From UBA981 sp942490995 (lineage in GTDB: Bacteria; Pseudomonadota; Gammaproteobacteria; Ga0077536): a stretch of 64,000 bases of DNA. Shown here piece by piece: positions 17,850 through 26,641 of this stretch. The stretch is from NCBI GenBank assembly GCA_942490995.1, contig CALOBG010000054.1, positions 204,683 to 268,682 on the forward strand, read 5' to 3'. The notes beneath the pieces are model-generated. The model was not told the DNA's origin, did no database searches, and was given only the letters and a program-made list of their open reading frames with translations. Positions within the stretch are counted from its first letter, which is position 1. Every line of letters begins with the position of its first letter. The translations under genes and the position numbers were made by a program.

Positions 17850-19224
17850 TCGGGGTCCTCGCTTGCTTGCTGGAAGCGTTTTCTATTGTGGCTGCACGTG
17901 CCAGTACCTGCTCGACGAGCGCCGTGGAAACGCCGAGAAAATTATTCGGATCAAGCGCCGCCCGCAGTTGCTCCGCATCCAGATGGCGGCATACGATCTC
18001 ATCCGCGGCCAGTATGTCGCCGAGCGCGGTTGCGCTGGATTCGGCCCGCACCACGGCGCCTTTGACGAGGTCCTGGGCGGCCCCGCGACCGAGCGCCGGG
18101 GCCAGCGCCATCACCACCGCCTCGCTCATGACCAGGCCTCGAGTAAGGTCGAGATTGGCGCGCATTCGCGCGCGGTCGACTTCGATCCCGGTCAGCGATT
18201 TATCGAGCTGTTCGGCGGCGCCGGCACTGACCACAAACAGATCACACAAAGCCGCGTTTTCGGCATGCCAGGCGCCGGCGGCACGCTCGTGCCAGTGATC
18301 GAAGGCCGCGTAGACCGTCGCCAGCAGGCCCGGCGCCCGTCGCGCGCTGGCGCACACCGCGATCGCCGCGACCGGGTTGCGTTTGTGCGGCAGGGCCGAT
18401 GAACCGCCGCGCCCGACCGCCGCGGCCTCACGCAATTCACCGACCTCGGTCTGCGCCATCAGCACGATATCGCCGGCAATCTTGCCGCACGTCGCCGCCA
18501 GCTCGCCGAGTGCCGCGGCCAGTTCGCGCACCACCGAGCGTTCGGTGTGCCAGGGCGCGATGGCATTGAGTCCGAGACGCCTGGCGACCCCTGCCGCGAG
18601 TTCCGCGCCGCGGGTATCAAACGCGGCCAGGGTGCCACTCGCGCCGCCAAACTGAAGCGGCAGACCGGCGTTCAATGCGGCCAATCGCAGGCGCACGTTG
18701 AGCAGGCCGTTCAGCCAGGTCGCGACCTTGCCGGCAAAACTGCCGGGCGCGGCGTGCTGCGACAGGGTGCGCACGACCATCATCGTGCCGCGATGTTCAT
18801 CCGCGAGCGTGCACAGCGTCGCGCTGATGGCGCCGAGCACGTCATCGATCTGCCTCAGCGCGTCGCGGCAACACAACATGACGGCGCTGTCCATGACGTC
18901 CTGACTGGTCGAGCCCCAGTGCACATAGCGCGCCGCCTCGGCGTCTTTTGCGGCAACCCGCGCGGTCAAAGCCCGGACCAGCGGAATGGCGGGGTTACTG
19001 GCTTCCGCCGTCGCCAGGCGCAGCTGCTCGAGATCGTAGTCCGGCGCTGCGGCCTGCGCCGCGATGCACGCCGCCGCGGCGTCCGGAATGAAGCCCAGAT
19101 CGGCCTGCGTCTGCGCCAGCGCGGATTCGAATTCGAGCATGCGCACGAGCAATGCCGGCGCATCGAAACAGCGCGCTACCGTGACCGAGTTGAGATAACC
19201 GTCGCTGAATGCGGAGCCTGCCAT
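17839..19224 (-). CDS. pcaB: 3-carboxy-cis,cis-muconate cycloisomerase
   Basis: A 461-residue member of the fumarase/aspartase superfamily. The superfamily signature GSSALPHKRNPV lies near residue 285, and WGSTSQDVMDSA near residue 103 supplies the substrate-binding region. PcaB cyclises 3-carboxymuconate, the product of protocatechuate 3,4-dioxygenase, to 4-carboxymuconolactone. It lies 9 bases after pobA, in the middle of the operon. Confidence 0.94.
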   Translation of the reverse strand: MAGSAFSDGYLNSVTVARCFDAPALLVRMLEFESALAQTQADLGFIPDAAAACIAAQAAAPDYDLEQLRLATAEASNPAIPLVRALTARVAAKDAEAARYVHWGSTSQDVMDSAVMLCCRDALRQIDDVLGAISATLCTLADEHRGTMMVVRTLSQHAAPGSFAGKVATWLNGLLNVRLRLAALNAGLPLQFGGASGTLAAFDTRGAELAAGVARRLGLNAIAPWHTERSVVRELAAALGELAATCGKIAGDIVLMAQTEVGELREAAAVGRGGSSALPHKRNPVAAIAVCASARRAPGLLATVYAAFDHWHERAAGAWHAENAALCDLFVVSAGAAEQLDKSLTGIEVDRARMRANLDLTRGLVMSEAVVMALAPALGRGAAQDLVKGAVVRAESSATALGDILAADEIVCRHLDAEQLRAALDPNNFLGVSTALVEQVLARAATIENASSKQARTPSDG

Positions 19225-19233
19225 GCGCGCCGT

Positions 19234-20403
19234 TCAGAACCGGCCGACGTAGTTTTCGGCAAAGCTGGTTTTGGCCGCCTGCGAGGAAGCCAGGTACTCC
19301 AGTTCGGCGGTCTGCACACGCTGCTGAAACGGATCGTCGTCGAGACGGTGGGTAAGGCGGGTAAACCACCACGAAAAGCGTTCCGCCTTCCACACCCGCT
19401 TGAGGCACGTCGCCGAGTACCCGGCCAGACCGGTTTCATCACCATCGTGGTAATACGCTCGCATGGCCTGCGCCAATACGCTGACATCGGACAGCGCCAG
19501 GTTCAAACCCTTGGCGCCGGTCGGCGGCACGATATGCGCGGCGTCGCCGGCCATGAACAGGCGCCCGTAGCGCATCGGCTCGAGGACAAAGCTGCGCAGC
19601 GGTGCGATACTTTTTTCGATCGATGCGCCGGTGACGAGGCTGGCGGCGGCAGCCGCCGGCAGACGCTGCTTGAGTTCATCCCAGAAGCGGTTATCCGACC
19701 AGTCCTCCAGCACCTCGTCGAGCCCGACCTGAACGTAGTAGCGCGAGCGGGTCGGCGAACGCATCGAACACAGCGCGAAACCGCGCTCGTGGCGGGCATA
19801 AATCAACTCCGGCGCGACCGGCGGCGTATCCGACAGCACGCCAAGCCAGCCGACCGGGTAGACACACTCGTATTCGCGGCGCTGCTCCTGCGCGATGCTC
19901 TGCCGCGAAATACCGTGGTAGCCATCGCAGCCGACGATGTAGTCACAGTCGAACTCCAGCACCCGGCCTGCCTGTCGCGCCCGCAGCCGTGGCGCGCTGC
20001 CGTCGCAGCCGTGGACACTGACATCCTCGCACTCGTAGCGGATGTCACTGCCGGCATCGGCGTGCAGGGCCTGCAGATCGCGCGTGATCTCGGTCTGGCC
20101 GTAAATGGTCACCGCACTGCCGGTCAGTTCGCGAAAATCGATATGAATGGATTGATCTCCGAACGCGATGTCAACGCCGTCGTGGACCAGGCCTTCGTCG
20201 TGCAGCCGGCTAGCCGCGCCGGCCGTTTCGAGCAGTGCGACGCTGCCGCTTTCGAGCACGCCCGCGCGGATCCGACCGGCGACATAGGCGCGGCTCTGCC
20301 GTTCAAGGATGACGAACTCGATACCGGCCTGCGCAAGCAGGCGGCCGAGCATGAGCCCGGCCGGACCGGCGCCGATAATGCCGACCTGTATACGTGAAGC
20401 CAT
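19234..20403 (-). CDS. pobA: 4-hydroxybenzoate 3-monooxygenase
   Basis: A 389-residue group A flavoprotein hydroxylase. GAGPAGLMLGRLL at residue 10 is the FAD-binding motif. RIRAGVLE follows, GCDGYHGISR near residue 160 is the DG motif that contacts NAD(P)H, and GDAAHIVPPTGAKGLN near residue 285 is the second FAD motif. The match to PobA is full-length. It makes protocatechuate from 4-hydroxybenzoate for the two dioxygenase subunits encoded upstream. Gene spacing is 1 base after pcaG. Confidence 0.95.
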   Translation of the reverse strand: MASRIQVGIIGAGPAGLMLGRLLAQAGIEFVILERQSRAYVAGRIRAGVLESGSVALLETAGAASRLHDEGLVHDGVDIAFGDQSIHIDFRELTGSAVTIYGQTEITRDLQALHADAGSDIRYECEDVSVHGCDGSAPRLRARQAGRVLEFDCDYIVGCDGYHGISRQSIAQEQRREYECVYPVGWLGVLSDTPPVAPELIYARHERGFALCSMRSPTRSRYYVQVGLDEVLEDWSDNRFWDELKQRLPAAAAASLVTGASIEKSIAPLRSFVLEPMRYGRLFMAGDAAHIVPPTGAKGLNLALSDVSVLAQAMRAYYHDGDETGLAGYSATCLKRVWKAERFSWWFTRLTHRLDDDPFQQRVQTAELEYLASSQAAKTSFAENYVGRF

Positions 20404-20404
20404 A

Positions 20405-20947
20405 TCAGAACTGGAAAAATACAGTTTCGTTTTCGCCCTGCAGGCGAATATCGAGGCGGTAATGGTCGCCCTCGCGGCGCGCGATCACGGTCTCGCGACG
20501 TGCTTCGGGTACGCGCGCGAGGACCGCATCGCTGGCATTGGCGGCCGCCTCGTCGGCGAAATAGATGCGCGTGTTGAGGTGAACCAGCAAACCGCGGGCA
20601 AACACCGCGAGATTGATATGCGGCGCCTGCACGGTACCGCCATCGTCCACCGGCCCGGGCTTGATCGTTTCGAACAGGTAGCGGCCATCGCGGTCGACAG
20701 CGGTCCGCCCGCTGCCGCGAAACGCGGCGTCGGCTTCGCCGTGGTAGTGACCGCTGGCGTCGGCCTGCCAGATCTCGAGCAGTGCATCGGGCACCGCCTG
20801 GCCATCGCCATCGAAGACCCTTCCCTGCACCACGATGTGTTGTCCTCGGGTCGCGTCGTCAACCAGCCGATTGGCGGTTTTCCAATCCAGGCCGAGGCTG
20901 AAGTAAGGGCCGACCGTCTGCGACGGCGTGAGCGGCTGCCTGCTCAC
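20405..20947 (-). CDS. pcaG: Protocatechuate 3,4-dioxygenase alpha subunit
   Basis: A 180-residue intradiol dioxygenase subunit starting with the typical LTPSQTVGPYFSLGL. The middle has RGQHIVVQGRVFDGDG and a beta-sandwich core. The iron ligands are supplied by the beta subunit, as in all PcaGH enzymes, and the alpha subunit shapes the active site. Start overlaps the pcaH stop by 4 bases (ATGA), which fits 1:1 synthesis. Confidence 0.95.
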   Translation of the reverse strand: MSRQPLTPSQTVGPYFSLGLDWKTANRLVDDATRGQHIVVQGRVFDGDGQAVPDALLEIWQADASGHYHGEADAAFRGSGRTAVDRDGRYLFETIKPGPVDDGGTVQAPHINLAVFARGLLVHLNTRIYFADEAAANASDAVLARVPEARRETVIARREGDHYRLDIRLQGENETVFFQF

Positions 20948-21648
20948 GACGCGTTCTCCAGCGGCGTTTGTTCGACACCGCGGAGCACGATGTCGAAACG
21001 ATAAGCGATGGCGTGATCGGGCACGCTGTGCTCGAGGTCAAAGCTTGCCACCAGCCGCTGGCGGGCGGCGGCATCGGTCACCGCGTTGTAGATCGGATCG
21101 AACGGCAGGGTCGGATCGCCGGGGAAATACATTTGGGTGACCAGGCGCGACGCAAAGGTCGCGCCAAACAACGAGAAATGGATGTGTTTCGGTCGCCACG
21201 CATTGTGGTGATTGGCCCATGGATAGGCGCCGGGCTCGATGGTCACGAATCGATAGTTGCCGTCGGCATCCGTCAGCGCCTGACCGGTACCGGTGAAACA
21301 CGGGTCGAGCGGCGCGTCGTGCTGATCGCCGCCGTGCAGATAACGGCCGGCGGCGTTGGCCTGCCAGACTTCGACCAGGGCGTTACGTTCGGGGCGGCCG
21401 TATTCGTCGCAGACCCGCCCGTGGACAATGATGCGCTGGCCGAGCGCGGTGCCGCCGCCCGGCGCACGGGTCATATCACTGAGCGCGGATTCGAACCGTT
21501 CCGCGCCGTAATGCGGACCGCTGGTTTCCGACACCGTCGCCTCGATCGCAATCGGTGCTGCGCGAGGCGCGCGCGTGACGGACGAGCGGTAACCGGGAAA
21601 ATTATTGGCCGGATGCGCGCCCGGTGCGACCGCGGGCAAACGCGCCAT
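20944..21648 (-). CDS. pcaH: Protocatechuate 3,4-dioxygenase beta subunit
   Basis: A 234-residue intradiol dioxygenase with the non-haem Fe(III) ligand set visible: GRYLHGGDQHD, IEPGAYPWANHH (Tyr) and WRPKHIHFSLF (two His). It opens protocatechuate between the hydroxyls to 3-carboxymuconate. The ATG at 21648 overlaps the TGA of a small upstream ORF (TGATG); a TTG one codon earlier is possible. First large gene of the operon pcaHG-pobA-pcaBC. Confidence 0.95.
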   Translation of the reverse strand: MARLPAVAPGAHPANNFPGYRSSVTRAPRAAPIAIEATVSETSGPHYGAERFESALSDMTRAPGGGTALGQRIIVHGRVCDEYGRPERNALVEVWQANAAGRYLHGGDQHDAPLDPCFTGTGQALTDADGNYRFVTIEPGAYPWANHHNAWRPKHIHFSLFGATFASRLVTQMYFPGDPTLPFDPIYNAVTDAAARQRLVASFDLEHSVPDHAIAYRFDIVLRGVEQTPLENAS

Positions 21649-21716
21649 CAATATCGCTCCGATGCCGCGCCGCCGACCGCGCGCCAGGTCTTCTTGTGGC
21701 TGTGCATGATTGTCAT
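21648..21716 (-). CDS. 22-codon ORF upstream of and overlapping pcaH
   Basis: An ATG preceded by AGGAG at 7-base spacing opens a 22-codon frame (MTIMHSHKKTWRAVGG...). It ends in TGA overlapping the pcaH ATG. The ribosome binding site is stronger than the one before pcaH itself, so translation may be coupled. The peptide has no recognised homologue. It may be a leader that controls pcaH translation, or a chance frame. Medium-low confidence. Confidence 0.4.
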   Translation of the reverse strand: MTIMHSHKKTWRAVGGAASERY

Positions 21717-22013
21717 CGTGCGCTCCTGAATGCGCCGGCCCGGCGCCGCATCGCGACCTGCCGCGCCGGCGCTGCGTGGGCCGGAGCTGCTGCCGCCGGC
21801 GGGCGTGATTATGCTCACAAGGTACCCACCGCGATCAACACAGGCACCGTTCCGCACTGAGCGCAGGTCCGCTGGCTGGCGATGCGCAGGGCAGCCAACA
21901 CCATTAACTGTGTCGGCGCGCACGCAATATCAGCAGCTATACTATTCCCCGTCGTCGTCACGAGCGCGTAGAATCAAGCCCTGTCACGCTCAAGCAGCGT
22001 GGCCGATGCCCGT

Positions 22014-22089
<76 letters not shown>

Positions 22090-22324
22090 TTTATTAACCG
22101 TTCGCTTAGGCGGTTTCCGACACTGCCTCAGACGACGCTTTCTAGCGTTCGGGGCGCGCTGTAAGTGCAGTCAGCGATATAAAGCTCCGTTGCATACAGT
22201 TTCGGCCAAAGCGTGCCAAATGGGATATGGCATGCGAACGAGTTTCCGACTCACTTTCGATAGCAAGAGCAGAGATATTGCGTTTGGCGAGCATTGGCGC
22301 GACCTGGTGACGCGAAATGCATAA

Positions 22325-22411
22325 AGCTAATTGAGTATTGCCAGTGAGTGGGGGCCTAGCGGCAGCGTGCGAAGGAGCGGTCAAGTCGCGGACTCGATGC
22401 GGTTGTTAGCC
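22325..22411 (-). repeat. attC site 1 (terminal, degenerate)
   Basis: The right end reads GTTAGCC after GAAGGAGCGGTCAAG and GGACTCGATG, the same right arm as in the other sites. The left core has decayed to AGCTAAT and the left arm lacks the CTTGAC partner. It is the outermost site, nearest the tRNA. Confidence 0.6.
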
Positions 22412-22459
22412 CCATTTATTCTTTTCGCAAACTTGGCTCAGATTCGGTTAGTTGTTCGG

Positions 22460-23223
22460 CTACTTTTTCGGGTTCGTCCGACAGGGATTCCAAAGTTTCG
22501 CCAGCGAGTACAAGTTTCTCATTGCGCGACGGTATTGTGCTACCGATGGCTTAAGCGAACAGTCATCCCGAAATTCAGGGTTGGATAGCTCTTCGTAGAT
22601 TTCTTGGTAATCGTGCCAAGCAGCCATTTTCCATTCGTCTTCCTCCGGAAGATCTCGAAAATACGCGTCTTGCGCCCGTTGTGCGTCAACACTAGTGATT
22701 CTAGTCGGACACTTTAACTCGAAGAACTTGAAAAATTCCTTCTCCATTATCGATGCAGAACGTTTGTCCCATTGGGCTCGCTTTTCTGGATCGCTCATGA
22801 GCAATGCGACTTCATGACGCGCTCTGGATTGATTGAATCTCACTCGTTTAACCTTGAAGAAGCGCAATACTTCCAAATCCGCGTCCTCCGGTTCCTCTAA
22901 AAGACCAATAAGGTCGGATGCTTGCCCTTTAGAAAAAGTAGGACTTTTAAGTAGGCCCCACAAACCGTCTCTTTTTAGTCGTTCAATTTTGGCTTTCTGT
23001 GATCTGGTCGTAAAACCAATCTGGGAATACCTTCGAGCTTAGAGATTGACGTTCCTTGATCTGCAAGTGCCCAGCGTACTTCCAGCCATTCCATATTTGC
23101 TCTGAGCGCTTTTTCTTCTTCGCTGATGGCACTAATTTGGGAGTTTCCAGTGGCGTTCGAGCCCTGGCTGTAGATGTAGTAGAGAACGAGTACGGCTACA
23201 ACGATGATAAATGCGATTTCCAT
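22460..23223 (-). pseudogene. Cassette gene 1: membrane-anchored protein split by frameshifts
   Basis: Two adjoining frames read as one protein. 22975-23223 encodes an N-terminal TM (MEIAFIIVVAVLVLYYIY) followed by a helical segment ending SISKLEGIP. 22460-22963 encodes a soluble, acidic C-terminal part (FSKGQASDLIGLLEEPEDAD). A third frame between them (DWFYDQITES, then KIERLKRDGLWGLL) joins the two if single extra C residues near 23029 and 22995 are removed. The upstream ATG lies 22 bases left of attC site 2. Function unknown. Confidence 0.5.
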
Positions 23224-23245
23224 GACACCGACGGGCTCGAAATAA

Positions 23246-23343
23246 AACTAACGCCGAGTTGAGCGGCGCTTGAGGACGACCGGCGGGAGCGAGAGCGAAG
23301 TGAAAGGAGCGATCAAGTATCGGACTCGAACATAATGTTAGGT
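23246..23343 (-). repeat. attC site 2
   Basis: Cores AACTAAC and GTTAGGT are 98 bases apart outer to outer, with inner arms GCGCTTGA and GATCAAGT. It belongs to the cassette to its right, whose gene reads on the minus strand. Confidence 0.8.
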
Positions 23344-23354
23344 GTCGCGGATTC

Positions 23355-24426
23355 ACAAAGTAAGTGCAACACTTGAGAACCTCCCTGTCGTAGTAAGTGA
23401 GGCGAGCTGGGATACTCGCAAGCGTTCAATTCTTGCCGGAATAGGATGCTTACGATGAGTTACCACCAGCTCACCTCAGGTGAAAGATATATGCTTCAGG
23501 CCCTGCGATTGCAAGGCTTGAACAACGCTCAGATTGCCGAAGCCATGGGCCGCCATCGCAGTACCATTGGGCGAGAGCTAAAGCGCAATCGCTACTGGCG
23601 CAGCTATCAGCCAGGCGAAGCGGATCAAGCTGCGCGGGCCCGGCGTTCCAAATCCCGCCGGCGCTGGCACTTTTCCGACCGACAGCTTCAGTTCGCCATC
23701 AGCTTGCTGAAACTTCAATGGAGTCCCAGACAAGTCTCCGGATGGTTACGCCGTCATCGTGTATTGAATATCAGCCACCAAACGCTCTATCGATTTATCT
23801 GGTACGACCAATGGGCTGGAGGCATGCTCTGGCTACACCTTCGGCAGGCGGGGAAGCGGCGGCGAAAACGCTATGGCGCCTACGATTCGCGGGGCGTCAT
23901 GAGCGGCAAGCGGCATATCTCTGAGCGACCGCTCAGTGCCGATAATCGTTCGCGTGCGGGGCACTGGGAACTCGATACTGTCATCGGCAGTGATGACCAG
24001 CACTGCATCGTGACTCTGGTCGAGCGCAAAACCAAATACACTCTCATCGGCAAGCTCTCGCGTCGAAACACCGCTAAGACCAACAAGCGGCTAATACAGC
24101 TCATTCGACGTGAACCGGAACGTTTCAGAACCATCACTTCGGACAACGGTACTGAGTTCCATCAGTACGCCGCTGTCGAGAAGGCGACGGGAGTACCGTT
24201 CTATTTTTGTACGCCGTATCACTCCTGGGAACGCGGATTGAACGAGAATACCAACGGGTTGATTAGACAGTACCTGCCTAAAGGAAAGAGCATGGCCGAG
24301 GTCACCCAACGTGACTGCGATACTATCGCGAGGAAACTCAACAAACGCCCGAGAGAAACGCTCGGCTTTAAGTCACCGGAAGAATGTTATGCACGCCAGT
24401 AACTATTTCTGTTGCACTTCGGTTGG
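23355..24426 (+). mobile_element. IS30-family insertion sequence
   Basis: About 1.07 kb with one transposase gene. Imperfect terminal inverted repeats share AAGTGCAAC at the left end (near 23362) and as GTTGCACTT at the right end (near 24411). Exact ends and the target duplication could not be fixed by eye. It lies a dozen bases from attC site 2, between a cassette gene and its own attC. Confidence 0.75.
23455..24402 (+). CDS. IS30-family transposase
   Basis: A 315-residue DDE transposase. The N-terminal helix-turn-helix (LNNAQIAEAMGRHRSTIGRE) is followed by the catalytic Asp in GHWELDTVIG, the second Asp in ITSDNGTEF and the Glu in HSWERGLNENTNGLIRQYLP, which is diagnostic of IS30. The frame is intact over its whole length, unlike many surrounding cassette genes. 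A start nine bases earlier is possible; the one given has AGGA 8 bases upstream. Confidence 0.92.
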   Translation: MSYHQLTSGERYMLQALRLQGLNNAQIAEAMGRHRSTIGRELKRNRYWRSYQPGEADQAARARRSKSRRRWHFSDRQLQFAISLLKLQWSPRQVSGWLRRHRVLNISHQTLYRFIWYDQWAGGMLWLHLRQAGKRRRKRYGAYDSRGVMSGKRHISERPLSADNRSRAGHWELDTVIGSDDQHCIVTLVERKTKYTLIGKLSRRNTAKTNKRLIQLIRREPERFRTITSDNGTEFHQYAAVEKATGVPFYFCTPYHSWERGLNENTNGLIRQYLPKGKSMAEVTQRDCDTIARKLNKRPRETLGFKSPEECYARQ

Positions 24427-24466
24427 AACGCCTAAGTGTATTCTTCATTTCCAATAAGAACAAGAC

Positions 24467-24725
24467 CTACGAAGTGCAGCGACTAGTAAACATTCCGTGG
24501 AAGAGAACTAGCATAAGAATAAAGAACAGTTTCCCTAGCCTCCTATTTGCCTCATGATGCGAATCAATCTTCGCAAGCAATTCTTCGAGTTGTATTTCTG
24601 ATAGATGCGCGCAATGGGAACATGCATCCGCAGACTTACCATAATATAGGCCACATCGATCACTTCTTGTTTTGGCTTCTGCAGCTTCGTCGCCGCTGCC
24701 TTTATACCCAATCCCCGAGACTCAT
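24467..24725 (-). pseudogene. Cassette gene 2: small zinc-ribbon-like membrane protein, frameshifted
   Basis: An ATG at 24725 starts MSLG and then one extra base in the run of four C (24713-24716) throws the frame. Without it the reading continues IGYKGSGDEAAEAK, CGLYYGKSADACSHCAHL (a Cys-pair motif), a charged helix and a C-terminal TM (LGKLFFILMLVLFHGMF) to the stop at 24467. About 85 residues. The type resembles small proteins often seen in marine integron cassettes. Its own attC (site 2) is separated from it by the IS30 insertion. Confidence 0.6.
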
Positions 24726-24736
24726 GTCACTAGTAC

Positions 24737-24785
24737 ACCTAACTTAGCGGTGAGCCGCGCATCGGCCTCGATCGCTTTGTTATAC
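24737..24785 (-). repeat. attC site 3 (short form)
   Basis: Cores ACCTAAC and GTTATAC. The 49-bp site folds with AACTTAGCG...GTGAG against CTCGATCGCTTTGTT. Much shorter than the neighbours and similar to site 5. Confidence 0.65.
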
Positions 24786-24795
24786 GACATCGTCA

Positions 24796-24981
24796 CTAAG
24801 TCACCGGCCTGAAGCAACGACCATGTATTTGTGCAACATCAAGAAATACAACGCCGCCATAAGGATGACGAACAAATAGGTGCTTCCATAAAGCTAGATA
24901 CATTCCAGCTTTATCCATCATCGTCGAGATTTGCAACGAAATCACAGCCACAACGCTGCCCAAAACAGCGAAAATGATCAT
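24796..24981 (-). CDS. Cassette 3, second ORF: small hydrophobic protein
   Basis: A 61-residue ORF starting with a hydrophobic segment (MIIFAVLGSVVAVISLQIS). Its ATG overlaps the stop of the previous ORF (TGATG). No family recognised. Two overlapping ORFs in a single cassette are uncommon but known. It could also be the C-terminal part of a frameshifted larger gene. Confidence 0.4.
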   Translation of the reverse strand: MIIFAVLGSVVAVISLQISTMMDKAGMYLALWKHLFVRHPYGGVVFLDVAQIHGRCFRPVT

Positions 24982-25271
24982 CAATCGTACCCCGACAGGC
25001 CAAACTTAGCGCGGCGGAATCTTGAGAAAGAATTCCTTTCCGTCTCCTTTTTGTTGGCCTGATACTTCACAGCCAAACTCCGTACTACGTATTGCAGCTG
25101 AGATGAGAAAGGAGACAATCCATCCGGCAACCTGAGCGGTTCAGGTTCCGCACTTTCTACCAATCGCACTGGTACCTCAATGCCGATTCCACTCAATATC
25201 ATCGCGACCAAGACATGCTTCACCGCTCGGTACTCTGAGATCGTTTTTCCGATCTCCAGTTCCTCCAGCAT
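24981..25271 (-). CDS. Cassette 3, first ORF: hypothetical protein
   Basis: A 96-residue soluble protein (MLEELEIGKTISEYRAVKHV...) with a mostly helical look and a basic C-terminus. Not recognised. It starts 50 bases inside the cassette from attC site 4, a normal distance, and overlaps the next ORF by one base. Confidence 0.45.
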   Translation of the reverse strand: MLEELEIGKTISEYRAVKHVLVAMILSGIGIEVPVRLVESAEPEPLRLPDGLSPFSSQLQYVVRSLAVKYQANKKETERNSFSRFRRAKFGLSGYD

Positions 25272-25320
25272 GTCGCGGACGCCGAAATAGACAGACGTCA
25301 GCTAAAAAACTCATTTTGTC

Positions 25321-25416
25321 GTATAACGCCGAGGCAAGCTGCACTTGACGGAGACAGACTGGTGCGGCAGCAAAAGGAGGGAGCAATCAAGTGTCAGGTT
25401 CAACAGGAGGTTAGGT
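25321..25416 (-). repeat. attC site 4
   Basis: Cores GTATAAC and GTTAGGT, inner arms GCACTTGA and TCAAGTG, 96 bp. The stop of cassette gene 4 lies inside the site. Confidence 0.85.
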
Positions 25417-26131
25417 GCGGTTCACTGAAGGCAATGTAACGCTCCATCTTTCGACTTGCTCGGCCAAAGATGAATAGTGTGAGTACGGCGAAAGACCAGA
25501 GCGATACTGGAACTTCTATCGGAACAGGTCGCGGTATGTTTTGAGCGACTACGGTATCGATTTGCCCTGCGAAATTTCCTATAGTAGACGCTTCAATGAA
25601 CAGTGTGGACCAGACCGGATCCGCCATAAAGTCGATGCTTGTGGGTATGGTGTTGAGGTTCCAAAGCGCTTGCCCGTCGAAAGAAAAAAGCGCATGAAAT
25701 TGATTGACCTCTATACCTCCAATCAAATTGCCGCTGTTGTAAATCGGACTAGAGACCTGATACGTAGTTATAAACCCGGATGGGAACAAGACAGGGTAGG
25801 AGTTGTCTGCGGCTTCGGATATGAACAATCGCTCATAGGAATTGGCGGAGATACTGTCGCCCGCAATTTCCAGGGAGAACTCTACTATCGTGAACAATCT
25901 TGCCGTCCACCCGCCGGGCTCCGAATAATCCGAGCCGACAGTCGACGGATCTACAGTCCAATGGCCGGAAAACGGGACTCTAGTTGGCAGTGGATCGGGT
26001 CCATATATTGGGTATGTTCCGGTAAAGTCATATCTCACGAGTTCCGCAAAAGTAAACGTCGGGAACATCGCTGCCGCGCAGGTACAGACCAGTATGATAA
26101 AGAGATACGGTTGGTTATCGACTTTGTTCAT
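25400..26131 (-). CDS. Cassette gene 4: exported protein with PEP/VPLPA-CTERM-type sorting tail
   Basis: A 243-residue protein. The start was set at the internal ATG (MNKVDNQPYL) because AAGGA lies 8 bases upstream and a signal peptide ending near TFA follows directly. The mature part is a beta-rich, Ser/Gly/Asp-containing domain. Near the C-terminus a VPVSLWSF motif, a hydrophobic segment and a basic cluster (GRASRKMER) resemble the VPLPA-CTERM tripartite signal recognised by exosortase. The tail runs on a further 13 residues into the attC site, which is unusual and may reflect fusion to the recombination site. No exosortase gene is in the window. Confidence 0.65.
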   Translation of the reverse strand: MNKVDNQPYLFIILVCTCAAAMFPTFTFAELVRYDFTGTYPIYGPDPLPTRVPFSGHWTVDPSTVGSDYSEPGGWTARLFTIVEFSLEIAGDSISANSYERLFISEAADNSYPVLFPSGFITTYQVSSPIYNSGNLIGGIEVNQFHALFSFDGQALWNLNTIPTSIDFMADPVWSTLFIEASTIGNFAGQIDTVVAQNIPRPVPIEVPVSLWSFAVLTLFIFGRASRKMERYIAFSEPHLTSC

Positions 26132-26179
26132 GACTTCATCCTTGCGCGTACAGTAATGTGCAGTGACGGGAGCTAGGGC

Positions 26180-26227
26180 ACGCAACGCCGCGACGAGTCA
26201 CGCGTCGGCCTCGATCGCTTGTTTAGC
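26180..26227 (-). repeat. attC site 5 (short form)
   Basis: 48 bp with cores ACGCAAC and GTTTAGC, both off consensus. The arms AACGCCGCGACGA and TCGATCGCTTGTT pair. Shares GTCGGCCTCGATCGCTT with site 3. Confidence 0.55.
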
Positions 26228-26635
26228 TTGAAGGTTTTTCACGATTTTTTGTATGCGGTTTAATGCGAACGCTAAAGGTACGAAGTAGATAAACAACCAG
26301 TACATGGGCTGCCTAAAAGCGCCATCAATACCCTCCGCGCTCATCAGAATTATTGCGACAAATATACCCAGGGCTAATCCCACGTATATCAAACAGCGCG
26401 CCCACCTAGTTCGAGACAACCACGCTTCCGAAGCGAAAACGCTGATATTCAGTGCTACAAGTGAAAGCGATATCGAGAGCATGAACAGTCCCATTAAGGC
26501 AAATTCGCTGCGAACTCCCGACGTAAGCATCTTCATTACGGTCCCTATAACGAACAATATCGCACCTAGCATGCACAAATTGACTGGTACGAGCATCGCT
26601 GCCTTCGACACAAGTACTAGAGTTTGCGTAGCCAT
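26198..26635 (-). CDS. Cassette gene 5: four-helix membrane protein
   Basis: A 145-residue protein with four hydrophobic segments (about residues 12-34, 45-68, 80-98 and 110-127) and a short polar C-terminus. No domain recognised. The reading frame is intact and ends inside attC site 5. The start codon lies 7 bases from attC site 6, close to the cassette edge as usual for leaderless cassettes. Confidence 0.65.
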   Translation of the reverse strand: MATQTLVLVSKAAMLVPVNLCMLGAILFVIGTVMKMLTSGVRSEFALMGLFMLSISLSLVALNISVFASEAWLSRTRWARCLIYVGLALGIFVAIILMSAEGIDGAFRQPMYWLFIYFVPLAFALNRIQKIVKNLQAKQAIEADA

Positions 26636-26641
26636 TCTTCA

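Noticed and set aside
22142..22384. 80-codon minus-strand frame between the tRNA and the first attC
   Set aside because: It starts inside attC site 1, has no recognisable domain and no clear ribosome binding site. A remnant of a lost cassette is possible but not shown.
24547..24747. 66-codon plus-strand frame
   Set aside because: It lies opposite the repaired cassette gene 2, which has a far more protein-like translation.
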